NCBI RefSeq assembly: GCF_015832195.1
Contig: NC_052019.1
Span: 43,403,016 to 43,467,015, forward strand
Direction of reading: 5' to 3'
Origin: Motacilla alba alba
Taxonomy: Eukaryota > Chordata > Aves > Passeriformes > Motacillidae
DNA: 64,000 bases
The position numbers and the translations under genes are program-made. Every line of letters starts with the position of its first letter. The stretch's first letter is position 1. Below are positions 1-11,899 of this stretch, piece by piece. The notes under the pieces are model-generated. The model was not told the DNA's origin. It did no database searches and was given only the letters and a program-made list of their open reading frames with translations.

Positions 1-2014
1 TAAAATGGTAGAAGAACTGCTCAAAAACCTTTAAAAAATATTATATTTTATCTAATATTTTCTATCTCATGTGATTTATATGAATTTTATATATTTTCGG
101 GATCACAGTATTCATACAAATCGTATGATTCATAATTATAGGAATATAAGAAAAATATATGAGCTCACATTGCTTGGATAGCCTGAGATTCTGTCCTAAA
201 ATTAGTGTGGTGAGGCATGCATATTAAAAGCTTTAGAACATAATCAATTCTTAGTAGTACCCTTCATGAATTAGGATGCTCTACTTTGTATATTGAGATC
301 ATCAAATCATAACAGACAGCAGTTTTCAATGTTTCTTCAGTCCACAGCAGAGCAGACTGTCAAACTTTTAACAGGCAGGTTACCAGCACATTCTCAGAAT
401 GGCAAAACCCTTTTCAAGGATTTATACGTTCTCTCTCTCTCCCCCTCTGTTTTGGTTTTTTTAAAACACAATTAATTTTGAGCTCAGGGTTATACTGCAC
501 TTTATTTGAGAGGAAAGTTGTCCTTAGAGACTGTATCGCATCCCATGCATCTTAACCTACACTGCTACCCAAGCTGGATATTATGAAAGATGCATAGCTT
601 TGTGGTTTGGGAAATTCAGATTGCTTTCCTTATCTTTCCCCTTCATGTGAAAGCCCAAGAAAATAATCCTAGAAACCATAGTCCACAGATACATGAATCA
701 ATACAAATACTCCCAGTACCAACAGATACCATTCAAAACAGCAGATGGACTTTAAAATATTAAGAGGGAAGTATGTTCCAGCTTCATACATGCAAGAATT
801 AAGATAACAAACACATCGTAGAGGTGATACCTCCTGGGAAACCTCCCTCTGTGAGTAACAAACCAGAAATCTTCTAAACTGCTAATTTTACATAAAAATG
901 TACCTCTTTGCTTTTGATTTAGAGATCAGTTGACACTGCAGGACTTCCTCAAATCTTTGTTTTCCTTCTGCTATTCACAGTTTTGCCCAATAACATGCAG
1001 CTGAAATTAAAACCCTTGTTTAATGTCACTGATGTCATCCCTTTCATTTGGACAAGAAATATCATGCAGTGAAGAACCCCTTCTGCTTTGGACTGTTACT
1101 GGGCAAATAATTAAAGAAAAAGAATTAGTGTATTCAAATAAACACAGGGTACAAGGGCAGCACAATAGAGGGTTGTTAACAACATACAGCAGATTACATG
1201 AAAGAGTTTTCCAAATTTTCACTAGCACAAGCTGATTAAGTCTGCATGGCAGAGAGCAGACTCACACAGGTCTGGAAGCAGTAAAACCCCAGTGGCTTGG
1301 ATGCAACACCACACAAATATGACAAAATTGTTTTCAAAGCTAATCCAGGCATCTCCACACCCCATTTCCTTGCACTCCCTGTTCTAGGATTTGCTCCTGC
1401 AGAGCTAGTGTGGGTATAGCCATGCCCACAGTCATTTTTTCATGTTGTTATCTCTCTAACAGGGAGTTCTAGCTCCTTTTCAACAGCCACAGCACTGCGA
1501 AGTCTCCCTCATTTACTCCAGGCAGGTGAAAAGGGAAAAAAAAACAACAGAGAAAGAGGCATAATGTTTTGATATCTTCTGGATCCTCCCTGTCAGTTGA
1601 AATATAAGAGTAAAGGTACCAAAGTGAATTGTCAGTACTGTACTCTCCCTGGATTTTACACATCATGCTGCACCACAGAAACCAACTCCTTTTTGTACTC
1701 AAAGGATAAAAAAATCACCTCAAAGTCATCTTGTCCTTCCCCCTGTGCCATGGTAACACACATCATGTTTCTGTCACAACTCACAGCTGCTTTCATTACC
1801 TGTTCTTAAAATCATACACAACTTTTTCTGATAATATATTCCAATGCAATTCCATCTTACCAAGCAAGGAAAGAAAACAGATCACTGTGAAAAACACATT
1901 TATCTCATTCACTTAGACAAACCCTCACTTTCTCATTTTTCCACTGTCTTCTTCACTTCTTTAAAGCTAAAATAACAGCTCCCAGTTCATTCAGTCATCC
2001 CTCCAGACATCCAG

Positions 2015-2190
2015 GTATCCTTACTGCTCTTCTCCAGACTCCCTCCAATGGGTTCATATTACCTCCTTTTTTTTTCCTTTTAAATTATTTTGTAATTAAT
2101 TCCATCTTCAAAACATGGCACTACATCAACATTGGCTGGAAAGACTACTTCACTTAACTTGTAGAACATATTTCTATTTACACGTATGTG
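2015..2190 (-). mobile_element. Possible very old CR1 fragment
   Basis: CTTCTCCAGACTCCCTCCAATGGGTTCATAT resembles the reverse-strand CR1 block about the edge of the coding region. The rest is too diverged to follow with certainty. Confidence 0.3.
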
Positions 2191-2408
2191 GTGCAGACAC
2201 AGGATCCCACAACAAGAACTGGAAAGGTCCTTAAGGTTAACTGAAACAAATCTCAGAGAGAAGCATTTGGTCCTTCTGGCCTTCTCCCATTGCTCCCATC
2301 AACCAGGAGGCAGAAATTACTTTAAAGAAGCCTTGCTGTGTTTGAAATAAGGAACTGTGTTATGAGGGTTTGCATATAAACTCCAGTCCAACCTAAGAAC
2401 CAGCTTTA

Positions 2409-2428
2409 TTTAAAAAAAAAAAAAAAAA
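2409..2428. repeat. Poly-A tract
   Basis: An uninterrupted A run in AT-rich DNA. Similar tracts occur near 5,870, 50,678 and, as T, near 47,733 and 55,792. Confidence 0.8.
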
Positions 2429-5271
2429 CCTTTTAAAAGCAGAATTCAATCATTTTGATTGAAGATATTCTCTAATGTTACAATTCTATAGCAATGTTGA
2501 TTCCTGTTACTCTTGTTGTCTACTAAAATACATAAATCTTTCATGTATATATCTAAAATAAACCTCTCACCCCTAAACAAGAACACTATCTCATTAGTCC
2601 ATTTCTAGGGAAAACAATGGTTTTCAAGCAGTTTAGCACTTGCCCACAGTCAATTCCTCCAGACATTCTTTAATAAGAATGAAATTTTGACAGTTTCTAT
2701 AATAGAGTCAAGATACCAGAGACCTATTGCTCCTCTTCTGTTAGCATTTTGGAAAGAGGAATTCTATTAGTCTAATGGTTTCATCTTAAAAATAAAATCA
2801 TATGGGCTACTGCTCATTTCATTGTCATCTTCTACTGCTTTGGGAGGGTTTAATTCCCAAGAAAAATACTAGAACAAATAAAGATAAAAAACTGATCTAC
2901 AGTTGCTCATTTCCACTTGTCCCTTGCCCCTGACACCTGTACAGACAGACACTACAATCCCTCTTCTCAGTGGCACAGTATTACACATACCCTCCATGAG
3001 TTAAGTAACTGCACCAGCTCAAGGATTACATCAGCCAGCCCTTACTCTTTCAACAGTGTTTTTGTAAACACTTCAAACTTAAACTTCCCTAACTGCTCGA
3101 AAACTCACTCTTTCCTCAGGCCAGCTTAGGGTTTTATCACTTGTCTTGGACATCATGTTCCCCTCCAAATCCCAGTATCTTTTAGTAGACCTGACGTGAA
3201 GAAACAAACAAAAAAAGACCTCAGCCTGCTTTGCATTATCTGTCCACAGCTCCACTAGTAAAACAGAAGCAAACCTCCTCTGACTTTCTTTTTACTAACT
3301 TTCTATTTCTATAATGATTTCTCATTATTCTTTTTGAGTTGGCCACTCTGAATTTTTAAATACATGTGTGCGTGCTTTATTTTTACACTTGTCCTTGGCA
3401 ATCCAGCTGGGAATTCCTTTCCCTCCTTGCATTTGATGTTGAAGGGCTCACTAGTAGCCAAGCCAGCCTCTCCCTACATTTCATATTTTCCTCTGTGGAA
3501 GAATAGTTTCAATTTCTGCATTAGCATATGCCACAGACTCCGATATTCCTGCTTCTGAATAAATAATATTTTTATCTCAGAATATTTAAATGTACTTTGA
3601 ATTATAACTGATTAGACCACATTGTCTCCTGACACCAAGCCCAATGCCAAGTGCTCCTGAAATGCTGCTGTTGACTAGATGCCTCTTTTAAATCTGAACT
3701 GTTGTTACTTTAAATCTTTGCAAAACAAAAGCACACTAGTAAGAGAATATGCCTTGCTGCCAATACAACAAAATTTTATCCCCCTCATTTGCTACTACTT
3801 TAAAATCAAACAGTAATGTTTCAGCTAATGAATGTAAGTTGCTAAAAACACAACTAGCAAAATATACAATTTGCAAATAAGCATGCATTATAAATGCAGT
3901 CTTTGCTGAACTGCCTTAGTTGTTGCTCTCTGAATATTTTATTTTTTTCTAACAATAAAGGTTCTTGTGAGAAGAAAAAAAAAGTTCTCCAAGTTCAAGG
4001 ATTACACTGGCACAAAAACAAAACAAACCTAGCCCTAACTAGCTGAAGGAAATTTTTCCAAAGAATCTCAATACTACTGTGTGTTCTGCTTTATCAACAC
4101 CAGCAAGTCAGGAACCCAAAAGCACTGGGCTGGCAAACATCACCTCAGTAAAAACCATGCCAGCAAAATATGCCAAAAGCAGATGCAATCACTGACAGCC
4201 ATAAAAATCTCTGTGTTACCTGGCAGCAAGTTCAAGGAAATATCTTTTAGTTTTGTTCTCACCACTGGAACCAAAATATTAAGAACAGAATCATTGCAAA
4301 GGCAAATCAGTTTCTGTCCTCCATGCTTTTCCTCCACTCAAAATGTACTCTCACTTCACAGGCTTCTCATCCTATGAATATGTTTCAAGAAGCTGATAAA
4401 GAACTTTCTAATTGTTTACCTGAAACCACTCCAAGCAGGCAAGCATAATTAATCTTAATGCAAGTCAGCAATTCAGAAAGGAAATTATCCTGTTACACCT
4501 ATTGCTGACTATGTGTTCTTATGTGTTCTCTGCTTCCGTGTACTGAATGGCAAAATGGCCAATTAAAAAAGAAAATAAAAAAGGAAAAAAAAAATTCACA
4601 ATCTATACCAAAGGCATTCCAAGGATACTGGGAGATTTGAGAACACCGGAGTCGAAAATAAAAAGAAGCAACACACACTTTTCTGAAGATCTTCGTGGTT
4701 TGCAGCAAAATTTTTGGCTGCTCAGCACCTGTTGTCACTTTACCTTGGTAAATTCTAATTCCACTCACAGAGAGGAACAGAGCCCTCACTTCCAAAACAA
4801 ATCCACACCATGCTGTGGTTGAGGGCACGCACTTCTTGCAAAGTCCAGCACTGGAAATCACTAAGCTTCTCAAAAGTAGAGATAAACTTTTGACCTCCAT
4901 AGGTTTTCTTACAGGAATACAGAATTTATAACACTGAACTAAAACACATGGCACGAGTGAAGTGTAAAAATGCCACAAATATGCCAGAGGAGCAGCACAG
5001 TTCTGTTTACTAAGAGCCATGGGTCCAGTGCAGCAGCTTACTGATGCTCCACCTTCAACTTGTAATTATGAAAGGCACACCTTCCTACTCAGGCTTCCTT
5101 CTTCCCTTGTATGTTTAAGGTATACATGCCCACAGAAGCACTACTCAAGATCATGCCAGTAGAGTGATGAAGCAGAAAACCAAGTTATCTCTCCCTCTCA
5201 CGTTTGCTGTGTTAGGGCAGAGCCTGCCACAGAAAAATGAGTTAACACAATTCAATAACAACTCCTGCTAC

Positions 5272-5320
5272 CTCTTGGACTTGGGTGCACAACAGCAACT
5301 TTTTAACCACAGCACTCTGA
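5272..5320 (-). CDS. Possible minus-strand exon (weak)
   Basis: A 49-base minus-strand segment lies between acceptor TTTTTTTATACACTAG and a good donor AAGAG|GTAGCA. One frame reads QSAVVKKLLLCTQVQE and ends exactly on a codon; it needs an incoming phase of 2. The residue pattern looks like an amphipathic helix. It cannot be joined directly to the 8,660-8,739 exon, so it would need an intervening exon. Chance remains a realistic explanation. Confidence 0.18.
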
Positions 5321-6930
5321 CTAGTGTATAAAAAAACCTAAACATCTGAAAATAATTTAGTTATTACAATTATATTAACTGTTAATTGTTAATAAAACTA
5401 ACTCCAAAGTATAATATTCTCTTCTCTCCTGCTCAGGGGTATCTGAGGTTTTACAAAAGATTCTGTGAATACGAGTGGGATCGATTCTTCAGCAGTTTAA
5501 CTTTTCAACTGTTAGCCAACAGCTAAATTTAAGTTACAATCCAAAGGTTTACTGGAATATAAAGACTGTCAATACTTCAAAACTTTTATTTGTTTCACAT
5601 GCTCTAGGAAATCCTTCCAATTGTGAGCTTGCTCAAGGCCATCATTTGATCAGTTCCGCAGGCAAGCTCCACTTGTATTGCTAGAATAGTCTTTCTATAT
5701 AAAAACTTTCACAGAAAGAAATCCTACGCTTCACCAATAAACAATCCAGGCAACTTGTAAAAATGAGCTAGAATCAGAAGGATCATGGGCACAATTATCC
5801 TTCAGTAATAGTTACTGACACAAAGAATCTAGCGCGTTTTGTTTACCACACAGCTTTCCTGTCTTAATTAAAAAAAAAAAAAAAAAGACAAGTTCTTCTA
5901 AGACATGCAAATACTTAAATAAACAAAAACATGTCTGTCATATGCTTGGAGACTACAGTAGAGGTACAAGGGGAGAAAACATTTGACTGTGTTTCTAAAG
6001 CTAAAGGGCATAAGCTACATTATAAGAATTTGCCTCACACTTTTAGCACTAATCTAGCTATGCTATGTTTGTTCTCACACAAAAAGTAGATAACACCATG
6101 CTCATTATGTTTAGATCAGAATTAACTGTCATGGCCCAACATTACTTTATGCATAGGCAATTCAGTATTGCATCAAAATTGGCCTTTTTTTTAAGGAAAA
6201 GAAAAAGATAAAGAAGTCATTGATTTCCCAATAACTCACTACCCATGGCAAGCCACCACAGTTTGAAAAAGAATAAATTTCAGGGCAAATTTTCCAGCTG
6301 CTAAGAAAAGGTGCTACATTTGGTTCAGAGATAATCTGAGTCAAAGTCCCAACTACATGCTGGGCCTCCTGCACGCAGATAGCTATGACTGTGTCATGTT
6401 TCCAAACTTTCCTCTGCTAATTAAATGTAATCTCACTTGATATCATAGGTAACACATTCTTAGATTATGTCTTCTCTTGCCTTGAGCCTGTATCACCACT
6501 CTCACAAGCTCTTATCCTACCTGCTCTGTTTCAATTCCACATGGAATTGCCCCACCTGGACATGCCCTTCAGGATCACCTTAGACAAGAATTTTTTGGCC
6601 ACATGGTTTAACATGCAAAGCATTCTTATCATACTTACCATGCACACTGAGTCCTTGACTGAGAGATACCTACCTATACTAACAGGAACTCTTATGATCA
6701 ATGCCTACAACAGAAAGTAAGGGAAGCTTGATTCCCAAAGCTCCTCAGTGTTCATAATGCTAACTTCAGCTGGTGAATGCTTCCTTACCGTCACGGCACC
6801 TCCACAGTTAAAGCTGACTCCTTAAAATGTACTGGTGTGTGTACACATGTATTACAATGGATGGTATTAAGCCAGAGGCACTTACTGTACATATTCACAA
6901 GTGCATTCAAAACTGTTCTTTTAATTCACT

Positions 6931-7440
6931 AGAATCACAGAATTATTAAGGCTGGAAAAGACCTTCAAGATCAGCAAGTCCAACCTGTGGCTGAACACCA
7001 CCATGTCAACTAAACCATAGCACCAAGTGCCACATCCAGTCATTTCCAGAACACTCCCAGGGATGGTGACTCCACCCCTTCCCCGGGTAGCCCATGCCAA
7101 CGCCTAACCATCTCTTCAGTGCAGAAATTCTTCCTAATGTCCAGCCTGAATCTCCCTGGGCACAGCTTGAGGCCATCCTCTGTTGTTGCTTGCCTGGAAG
7201 AAGAGACCAACACCCACCGGGTTTCAAGCATTTGTAGAGAGTGATAAGGTCTCCCTTGAGCCTCCCTTTCTCCAGGCTACACCCCCACATCCCTCAGCCA
7301 CCCCTCACAGAACTTAGTCTCTAAACACTTCACCATCTACACTGTCCTTCTCTGGACATGCTCCAGAACCTTAATGTCCTGCTTGTGAGGGGCCCAAAAC
7401 TGGATCCAGGACCTGAGGCGCAACCTCAGCAACTTGATCC
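6931..7440 (-). mobile_element. CR1 LINE, 3' fragment
   Basis: Begins AGAATCACAGAATTATTAAGG and continues with the reverse complement of the avian CR1 3' end (CAAGTCCAACC, CACCATGTCAACTAAACC, CAGTGACTCC-like block). The insert reads as minus strand, the same direction as the candidate minus-strand gene in whose intron it would lie. It is 5'-truncated, as is normal for CR1. Confidence 0.85.
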
Positions 7441-7949
7441 AGGTCTAATTGACCTGCTACCCATGACACAATGAAGTCCTAGCTCTACTTTCCAAAAATT
7501 AGTAAGATCAGGAAAAGGCACTGTTTCTTATAAGCTGTTTGCATGAGGTTTTAATGATACAGACATTCTTACAGAGCACCCATACCAGCATCTACCTACA
7601 AGTCTTTATTTGGCCACTATACTGTATTGCCAAAAGGACTGAAAAAAATTTAAGAATTTCTAGGTCACTCATACCCCAGCTTCTGACTAGTGCAAACCTT
7701 TGCAGTCTCTTCTGGAAGCACCCCAAGTTTGTTTGTCTTTACTCAATACTATCAGAGCATCAGAAGTGCAAACATAATGTACCAAAAGTATAGGCATCAG
7801 CTGTTGTGTACTGCATTACCTGAAACACACCCAAAAGCACTACTCTGCAAAGAGCCTTCCCTGATGCCCTCTTTCCTGGTGCTTATTCTGATGCAGATAC
7901 AGCACATGACCATTTTGCTGGGGTGGCAGCTATTTAGTATAAAACTGAC

Positions 7950-8033
7950 CTATCCCATTAGGCTGAGAAGAGACCAGAAGTAAGGTAACAATGCCAAGCC
8001 GGCATGTCTGAGTAGAAGAGTCTGAGAGCTTGT
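7950..8033 (-). CDS. Possible third exon of the minus-strand gene (weak)
   Basis: On the minus strand the acceptor TTTTGGTTTACAG precedes 84 bases open in the phase required by the 8,660-8,739 exon, reading DKLSDSSTQTCRLGIV and onward to donor ATAG|GTCAGT. Both splice sites are only fair and 28 open codons are easily found by chance. A competing acceptor near 8,367 (TTGATGCCTGCAG) is open in the same phase for about 25 codons. Confidence 0.15.
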   Translation of the reverse strand, partial: TSSQTLLLRHAGLALLPYFWSLLSLMG

Positions 8034-8161
8034 CTGTAAACCAAAATATAGTTATGAAATTGTTTCCAAAAAGGATTACTGGAACTAGAGGTCAAAAAAG
8101 CCTTGTTCTCAGCAGAACATAACAAACACCACAAACATACCAGCTACACTAAATATGCCCT

Positions 8162-8205
8162 GGGAGAAAGAGAGAAAGAGAGAGAGAGCAAGAGAGAGAG
8201 AGAGG
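8162..8205. repeat. GA-rich microsatellite
   Basis: A run of GAGAAA and GA units. On the minus strand it reads as a long CT tract directly followed by TTTCTCCCAG, which resembles a splice acceptor. Confidence 0.9.
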
Positions 8206-8659
8206 ACACATCTCTCTCATGTCTGAGGGAAACTACTGCTCACAGTAACATCAGATCAGGATGTGGAGAACTGCATCTTTAAGAAGTCAAGCATACTACT
8301 CAAACATCATAGAGCTAAACAAGATTCCCATCAAGCTAATTAAAATTTGGAGATCTTTGGCAATGAAACTCTCTGCAGGCATCAAAAAAGCAGCCTCTAT
8401 ATATAAGAAATAAAGATATGCAAGGGAGAAACAGCAGCACTTCTGAATAAATTCTTCATTAAAAAAGAAGTCTTAAAATTATGTATATCAAAGTAATCTT
8501 AATAATCCTTCAATGTGCAGTTTAAGAGAGAAACTGATGCTTCAGATGGTACCAAGAGTCTGTAAATCTGAAGACTTAAGTTTGACAGGCATCAATGCAT
8601 CGTTATAATCTCTTTGAAGAGAAAACATAGCTATAGATTTCCAAAACTCAGTTTCATAC

Positions 8660-8739
8660 CAGGATCAAATAAAACCACATTAGCAGCAGTTTCTCCAATT
8701 TTGCTTCTCTTGGCTTCAGATTCTATGAAGGTTTGTCTC
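8660..8739 (-). CDS. Candidate second coding exon of the minus-strand gene
   Basis: Read on the minus strand, an acceptor (pyrimidine-rich, ending CTCTAAATAG) precedes an 80-base segment that ends at donor CCTG|GTATGA. The open frame reads RQTFIESEAKRSKIGETAAN followed by VVLFDP, a charged helix then a short hydrophobic strand, with strongly protein-like composition. Incoming phase is 2 and outgoing phase is 1. The incoming phase fits the ATG exon at 10,202-10,233. Several weak continuations downstream fit the outgoing phase, for example 7,950-8,033, but none stands out. The family was not recognised. Confidence 0.4.
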
Positions 8740-10201
8740 CTATTTAGAGGAATAAAACCCCCAAAATAAAACAAGAAAAACAACTCAAAGCCAAAGCCCT
8801 TACATAGTACAATCCAGTTTTTACCAGCACCACCATATAGTTTAGACAGAGTAAAGTTTAAAGAAGAAAAAAAGGAAACTATGTACATAAAGCTAAGTTT
8901 CTTTCACGGGCTTTGTCCACACATTTTTCATCAAACTAATAGGATTCACTTCTTTTTCAAAGCACATATCGTCAATCACCATGGGTCAATAAACAGACTA
9001 AAACAGCTGTTAGTGGAAGTCAATTGAAAGCATTTGTTTTGATTGAGAAAGATAAGAGGAAAAGGCATCTGGATGTTCCACGAGTTTCACCAATGCCATC
9101 CTCACATCAATATCTCACTAGTACAATCTTGCCCTCTACAATTACTTATACTTCACCTTATGGATTCTGAGTTTTTCTGTCTTTTTTTCTCCCTTTGACC
9201 TTCCATGTTCATTAAAGCAGAGCCAGAGAGAAACAAATTACAGCATTAGGTCCTAATTCTTAGATTAGTTTCAGATCAGGCAGACTTGTACACACATACT
9301 GCAGCAGAAGTAAAGTACCACAGATAATGTGAAAACCGTCATTTGACATCACTCCTTCAGGTATTATAAACCCTTCCAATCAACATTTTTTCTAAAAGGT
9401 TAACTTCTAGAAATTATGATATGAAACCAGCACAGGGCAGAGACATGGGTCTATACTGCATGACCTAACACTATTACCTTATTGGTGTATGAGAGATGTC
9501 TTTGAATGGATAATTTATTATCACTACCTCTTCTCTCTGAAAATGAAAACAAAACTAAGACCTCATGCTTCCCCACTAAGATGAGGCCCTAGATCCTTCT
9601 TACTGCTATACGGAAGAATAAAAACACTGTTGTGCTAAAGGAAAATGTAACTACAAATGCTTGCACAGCATCAGTTTCACATTGATCAACAGAAAATACC
9701 TAAGCAGAGAGGGCACTGGCAGGTTCTGACGTCGCATTCAGTTCAATCGCAAGTAATAGGGTGGCATATAAAATTACACAATCAGTTTTATGCATTTCTT
9801 TCTTCTTACTGTCATTGTATGAGATATGTTAATGCTAATCACAAAACCAATCAAACAACCCAGGGAAGAGAAATAAAAATCTCCAAACACCATCAAGTAT
9901 GCCTTAGCCTTTCTCTGTTACAAGAAACCACATATCCCAACCTGGCGAACTCCTACACTGGCAGGCTGGCCTTACGCATGACAGCCCAGCAGACAGTAGG
10001 CACCTGCCAGCACCTATGTATTTGTCCACATGGAGCAATTCAACCATGTCGAGTTGCTACCAACACCTTCGTGCAACAGAAAGGTTCACAAGACCTCGCT
10101 AATAGTTCCCCAAAGATCAGAGAAAGCAACACAGTAATCACTTTGTCAGGGCACACTGCCTTTTCCCGTTACCCGGGCCCCGAAGTTGCCGAGACCTCTA
10201 C

Positions 10202-10233
10202 CTTCCTTTGGCATCCGAAGCAAACGCCAACAT
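10202..10233 (-). CDS. Candidate first coding exon of a minus-strand gene
   Basis: On the minus strand an ATG at 10,233 (G at -3) begins MLAFASDAKG and runs into a donor GGAAG|GTAGAG at 10,202/10,201, leaving two bases of a codon. It lies at the edge of the first CpG island, where a first coding exon would be expected. The phase matches the candidate exon at 8,660-8,739: the joined codon is AGG (Arg). Upstream on the same strand a GAG|GTGAGA donor (10,446/10,445) and a TTTTAACAG acceptor (10,292) could define a non-coding leader exon and a short leader intron. I do not recognise the protein. At 32 bases the open frame alone carries no weight; support comes from position, donor quality and matching phase. 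Confidence 0.4.
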
Positions 10234-10604
10234 AGCCTTCGGGGACTCGGTGAGTGACGCAAGGAGAAAGAAATAATCAATGTTAATTAACCTGTTAAAA
10301 CAGAAGTCCGAACCCAAACTCAGCACACAGACACAGGGTCACGCGGGTGACAGCCCCACGCAGGAACACCTGGCACTCCGTTAGGCGTCACACTTGGGAG
10401 GAAAAGCCTTCCGGAAAATAAAAGCGCGTATCCCATGCTCTCACCTCGGCACCTGACCGCTCACACAGCCCTGCGCGAAGAATGGGTCCTCTCTCTCCCA
10501 GAAGTTTGCGATCAACGCAGCCCAAGGGTCGCCCTACAAACCAACAGCGGAAAAGCCGAGCCAAAAAGATAAAGGGGATTAGGCGGGCATTACTTCCACT
10601 GACC

Positions 10605-10610
10605 TATATA
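10605..10610 (-). promoter_or_regulatory. TATA-like box in the first CpG island
   Basis: TATATA followed on the minus strand by GGTCAG stands out in the GC-rich surroundings. If used on the minus strand it would place a start near 10,575-10,580, upstream of the possible leader exon. The element is palindromic, so direction is not proven. Confidence 0.22.
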
Positions 10611-11121
10611 CTGCCCTCAGCCCGCGGCGGCCCTGCGGCAGACGGCAGCTGCTCGGCCGGGGGTGACACCGGCCTGACAGCCCGCCCCGCCTGCCGACGA
10701 GGCCGAGCGGCGGCGCGACACCCCCGAAACTCGGTGCGGGGCCCGTGCCAGCCGCCGCCGCCCCCTCACGGCCCCCGCCCCAGCGGGACCAGCCCCTACC
10801 TGGCGCGGGTGGCGGCGGAAAGTTTCTCCGGGGAGGGGCCAGGCGGGCTCCACTCCCTCTCCGCCGAAACCACCGGCTCCGGGAAGGAAGGAAGAAAGGA
10901 AAGAGGGAGGGAGGTGGCCACCCAGGTAAATCGCCGTCCGCGACGAGACAGCGGGGCCGTCGCTAATCCCTCGGACGGGAGCGCCCTGACGCCCGCCCGC
11001 CCCGAAGGCTCCGTCCCCTCAGGCGGGCATCTTAGCCCGCGCCCCCCCACCTCCCGCTCCTTCACAGCGGGCGGCCCCGCTCGGCACCGGCCGCCGAGTT
11101 TGTGTAAGTGGGGCCGGGCCG

Positions 11122-11128
11122 TGAGTCA
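11122..11128. promoter_or_regulatory. AP-1 type site TGAGTCA
   Basis: A perfect TGAGTCA heptamer lies inside the CpG island, a few hundred bases upstream of the inferred minus-strand starts. This is the known Fos/Jun binding consensus; use at this site is inference only, and it overlaps a potential plus-strand splice donor. Confidence 0.25.
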
Positions 11129-11369
11129 GAGCGGCGGGGAGGAGCCGCGACCTGCCGGGGGCGGCCCGGCCCAAGGCGGCCCTTGCCGGGAGGGCGCCCG
11201 CCGAGAGGCGATTCGAGGGATAGAGCCCGACTTAAGAAACGATAACCCTACAATTAAGAAAGCTTCCTGCCATCTCTGCCTGCCTACATGGAAAACCCGC
11301 AAGCCAGAAGTAGCATTTTAAACCTATCCCGATCTTGCAAATGAAAGTTAGAGGTGGTTCCCTAATGAT

Positions 11370-11878
11370 ACAAGCTGCAAGGTGATCAGTGGCCTGGAGC
11401 ACTTCTCTGAAGAGAAGCTGAGAGAGCTGAAGTTCTTCAGCCTGGAGAAGGCTCTGGGGAGACCTTGTTGTGGCCTTCCAGTGCTTAGGAACATCTCTCA
11501 TGAGGAGAGACTGCAGGAGCTGGGCCTTTTTAGTCCAGAGAAGAAAAGACTGGGAGAAAATCTCATTAATACATACGGATATATTAAAGGCAGGTGCTAA
11601 CGGGAAGGTGCCAGACTCTTCAGTGGTGCACAGCTGCAGGACAAGGAGCGATGGGCATAAACTAAAACACAAGAAGTTTCACCTCTGCATGAGGAAGAAC
11701 TTTATGTTGAAGGTGGCAGAGCACTGGAACAGAGGTCATGGAGTCTGTCTCTGGAGACCTTCAAAACCCATCTGGAGGAATTCCTGTGTCATCTGCTGGA
11801 GGTGCACCTGCCTTGGCAGGAGAGTTCGACTAGATGCTCTTCGGAGGCTCCTTCCAAGTGTATCAATTCTGTGATACT
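11370..11878 (+). mobile_element. CR1 LINE, 3' fragment with noncoding end
   Basis: Contains GGAGAGACTGCAGGAGCTGGG-type sequence, the AGCACTGGAACAGAGGTCATGGAGTCTGTCTCTGGAGA block, and ends TCAATTCTGTGATAC. It sits just beyond the first CpG island. Frames here (for example 11,470-11,874) are translations of the repeat. Confidence 0.85.
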
Positions 11879-11899
11879 TGAAGTAGGCTCATAAAAGAG

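Larger units (their letters stand above)
1..6930. other. AT-rich noncoding DNA, probably intronic or downstream of the minus-strand gene
   Basis: Apart from the poly-A tract at 2,409, a doubtful old CR1 at 2,015 and the weak minus-strand exon candidate at 5,272, nothing convincing is visible. The longest frame (4,499-5,020, minus) has no recognisable domain and contains a simple A-rich run translated as Phe repeats. Confidence 0.6.
7441..10139. other. AT-rich DNA, probably introns of the minus-strand gene
   Basis: Holds the candidate exons at 7,950-8,033 and 8,660-8,739 and the GA microsatellite. The plus-strand frame at 9,657-10,235 has no recognisable content and runs into the CpG island, where stops become rare. 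Confidence 0.5.
10140..11230. promoter_or_regulatory. CpG island promoter of the candidate minus-strand gene
   Basis: CpG density rises from about 10.14 kb and peaks between 10.61 and 11.22 kb, then drops abruptly. The island contains a minus-strand donor CGCCAG|GTAGGG at 10,801/10,800, with no in-frame ATG before it, fitting an untranslated first exon. Plus-strand donors (CCCAG|GTAAAT near 10,925; GGCC|GTGAGT near 11,120) also exist, so bidirectional transcription is possible. Confidence 0.7.

Noticed and set aside
649..849. Minus-strand acceptor TTTGTTACTCACAG followed by 59 open codons
   Set aside because: Acceptor is good, but the peptide looks random and hydrophobic and no upstream exon could be joined to it with confidence.
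4499..5020. 173-codon minus-strand frame
   Set aside because: Composition is unremarkable, it includes a translated simple repeat (Phe-rich) and nothing matches a known family.
8893..8982. Small minus-strand frame starting MVIDDMCFEKEVN that at first suggested a small-Tim-like CX3C protein
   Set aside because: The twin CX3C pattern is absent in any single frame, all frames close just upstream and there is no acceptor to join it to other exons.
9657..10235. 192-codon plus-strand frame
   Set aside because: No recognisable domain; its 3' half lies in rising GC content; no polyadenylation signal or splice structure supports it.
10482..11321. 279-codon plus-strand frame across the first CpG island
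   Set aside because: Pro/Arg/Gly-rich composition typical of GC-rich DNA where stop codons are rare; it runs on into AT-rich DNA and has no domain or start context worth trusting.
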